DNA from: Thermoplasmata archaeon
GTDB lineage: Archaea; Thermoplasmatota; Thermoplasmata; UBA184
Reading direction: 5' to 3'
Length of the DNA: 16,993 bases
Assembly: GCA_027314845.1 (NCBI GenBank)
Contig: DAHVAA010000001.1
Location: 1 to 16,993 of the forward strand
The first letter of the stretch is position 1, and every line of letters starts with the position of its first letter. Shown here one piece after another: positions 16,163 through 16,993 of this stretch. Both the position numbers and the translations under genes were made by a program. Below the pieces are notes generated by a model that was not told the origin of the DNA, made no database searches, and was given only the letters and a program-made list of their open reading frames with translations.

Positions 16163-16325
16163 CCGCGCCTGCCTGCCTGACCGCGAGGGATCCCAGTGTA
16201 CTCCGTACTCTCGAGCTCGCGGTGGGCCTCGTCGTCTCGCCGTGTCGGTCCCCGCCCGGGACCGGCCCCGGCCGCGTCCCCCGCCGGTCCTCTCGGCCGC
16301 CACGTCGTGAACGCAGTCATCAAGC

Positions 16326-16332
16326 CTTTATG
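16326..16332 (+). promoter_or_regulatory. TATA-like box and GGTGA before the phosphodiesterase gene
   Basis: CTTTATG is centred about 26 nt before the ATG at 16354, consistent with leaderless transcription from that ATG and against the earlier in-frame ATG at 16330, which is part of the box. A GGGTGA 8 nt before the ATG could also act as a ribosome-binding sequence if a longer transcript exists. Confidence 0.45.
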
Positions 16333-16353
16333 GCCCATCGGGTGACCGCGCCC

Positions 16354-16993
16354 ATGGATACGACGCGGCCTCGCGTTCTGGTCCTCGGACTCGACTCGGT
16401 CCCTCCCAACTTCCTGTTCGACCGATTCCTGCCGCAGATGCCGAACATCCGGTCGCTGATGGGCCGGGGCCGGTTCGGTACCCTCCGGACCATCGATCCG
16501 CCCATCACGGTGCCGGCGTGGGCGGTCATGTTCACGGGGGTGGATCCCGGCTCCCTGGGCATCTACGGGTTCCGGCATCGCCGCCCGCACTCCTACTGGG
16601 ACACCTACACTCCGACGCCCCAGATGATCCGCTTCCCGACCCTCTGGGACACCCTATCGCGGGCCGGCAAGAGGGTCTGCGTCGTGGGCATGCCGCCCGG
16701 ATATCCTCCGCCCAAGGTGAACGGGCTCTACGTCTCGGACTTCCTCACCCCGGGCAAGGCGCGCGACTTCGTGTCGCCGGCCTCGTGCGTTCCCGAGGTC
16801 GAACAGGCGGCCGGTGGCCGGTACAGCTTCGATGTCACCTTCCGAGCCGAGGACCGCGATCGGATCTCCTCGGAATTGTTCTCCATGACCCGGGCGCGCT
16901 GGGCCGCGGCCCGCCACCTCTGGAAGAAGGAGCCGTGGGATTTCTTCGCGCTCCATGAGATCGGACCGGACCGGCTCCATCACGCCTTCTGGA
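16354..16993 (+). CDS. AlkP-superfamily phosphodiesterase/phosphohydrolase, 5' part
   Basis: The first 213 residues are visible; the gene runs off the window. The N-terminus RVLVLGLDSVPPNF supplies the first metal-binding aspartate (D14). ITVPAWAVMFTGVDPGSLGIYGF gives the nucleophile position (T52) and the following helix, as in type I phosphodiesterase/nucleotide pyrophosphatase proteins (PF01663; COG3379-like). HEIGPDRLHHAFW (D206, H210) is the next metal site. There is no signal peptide, so it should act in the cytoplasm on a nucleotide or other phosphate (or possibly sulfate) ester. It diverges from sat across a 223-bp gap, so a role linked to nucleotide by-products of sulfate activation is conceivable but unproven. 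The ATG at 16354 is chosen from promoter spacing; the ATG at 16330 would add eight residues. Confidence 0.88.
   Translation, partial: MDTTRPRVLVLGLDSVPPNFLFDRFLPQMPNIRSLMGRGRFGTLRTIDPPITVPAWAVMFTGVDPGSLGIYGFRHRRPHSYWDTYTPTPQMIRFPTLWDTLSRAGKRVCVVGMPPGYPPPKVNGLYVSDFLTPGKARDFVSPASCVPEVEQAAGGRYSFDVTFRAEDRDRISSELFSMTRARWAAARHLWKKEPWDFFALHEIGPDRLHHAFW

Noticed and set aside
1..16993. CRISPR array, insertion sequence, integrase or defence system
   Set aside because: No regularly spaced direct repeats, transposase motifs, terminal repeats or nuclease/helicase/toxin genes were seen; all large frames are exoenzymes, surface, transport or sulfur-metabolism genes.

Overview
The window looks like a chromosomal piece of a high-GC archaeon, possibly a Thermoplasmatota-like lineage (lineage is inference, moderate to low certainty). 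Clues are core promoters with A/T-rich TATA-like boxes about 25-28 nt before start codons (best for sat and the last gene), few Shine-Dalgarno sequences apart from an archaeal-type GGTGA, no lipoprotein signals, and large secreted or membrane-anchored proteins that are poor in lysine and crowded with N-x-S/T sequons.

Layout. Bases 1-231 hold the 3' end of an unrecognised gene (+). Bases 232-1191 have no convincing gene but contain AT-rich patches, two clean inverted repeats and a run of hairpins. Next, on the minus strand, is a surface protein with six Kelch-type repeats, four Ig/PKD-like domains and a C-terminal anchor (1192-3693). Diverging from it, on the plus strand, are a secreted PLC/acid-phosphatase-family phosphoesterase with a C-terminal Fn3 domain (3956-5782), a secreted clan GH-A-like glycoside hydrolase (5837-8101) and a TauE/SafE-type permease (8233-9162). 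Converging on these, on the minus strand, are a second GH-A-like hydrolase with a C-terminal anchor (12466-14796), a short divergent phosphoesterase (11122-12258) and a second PLC-Fn3 protein (9282-11111). Further right are sulfate adenylyltransferase sat (14967-16130, minus) and, divergently, the 5' part of an AlkP-superfamily phosphodiesterase (16354 to the window end, plus).

How they fit. The locus codes for two sets of paralogous exoenzymes, each pairing a phosphoesterase with a glycoside hydrolase, beside a surface Kelch protein. Two genes tied to sulfur oxyanions (TauE/SafE-type permease, Sat) lie in the same interval. The most economical reading is an outer-surface nutrient-scavenging island acting on phosphorylated and glycosylated (perhaps also sulfated) polymers; the substrate is not shown by the sequence.

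The most unusual signals are: (i) the palindrome TGCGCA, which by eye occurs six times in the window, always in the start regions of the four genes or operons of the right half; (ii) a 16-bp element, ACTAACACGTAT(C/T)AAT, shared by the sat and second GH promoters; (iii) an invariant C-x9-C pair in each of four consecutive Ig-like domains of the Kelch protein; and (iv) two GH-A-like hydrolases that I cannot place in a named family.
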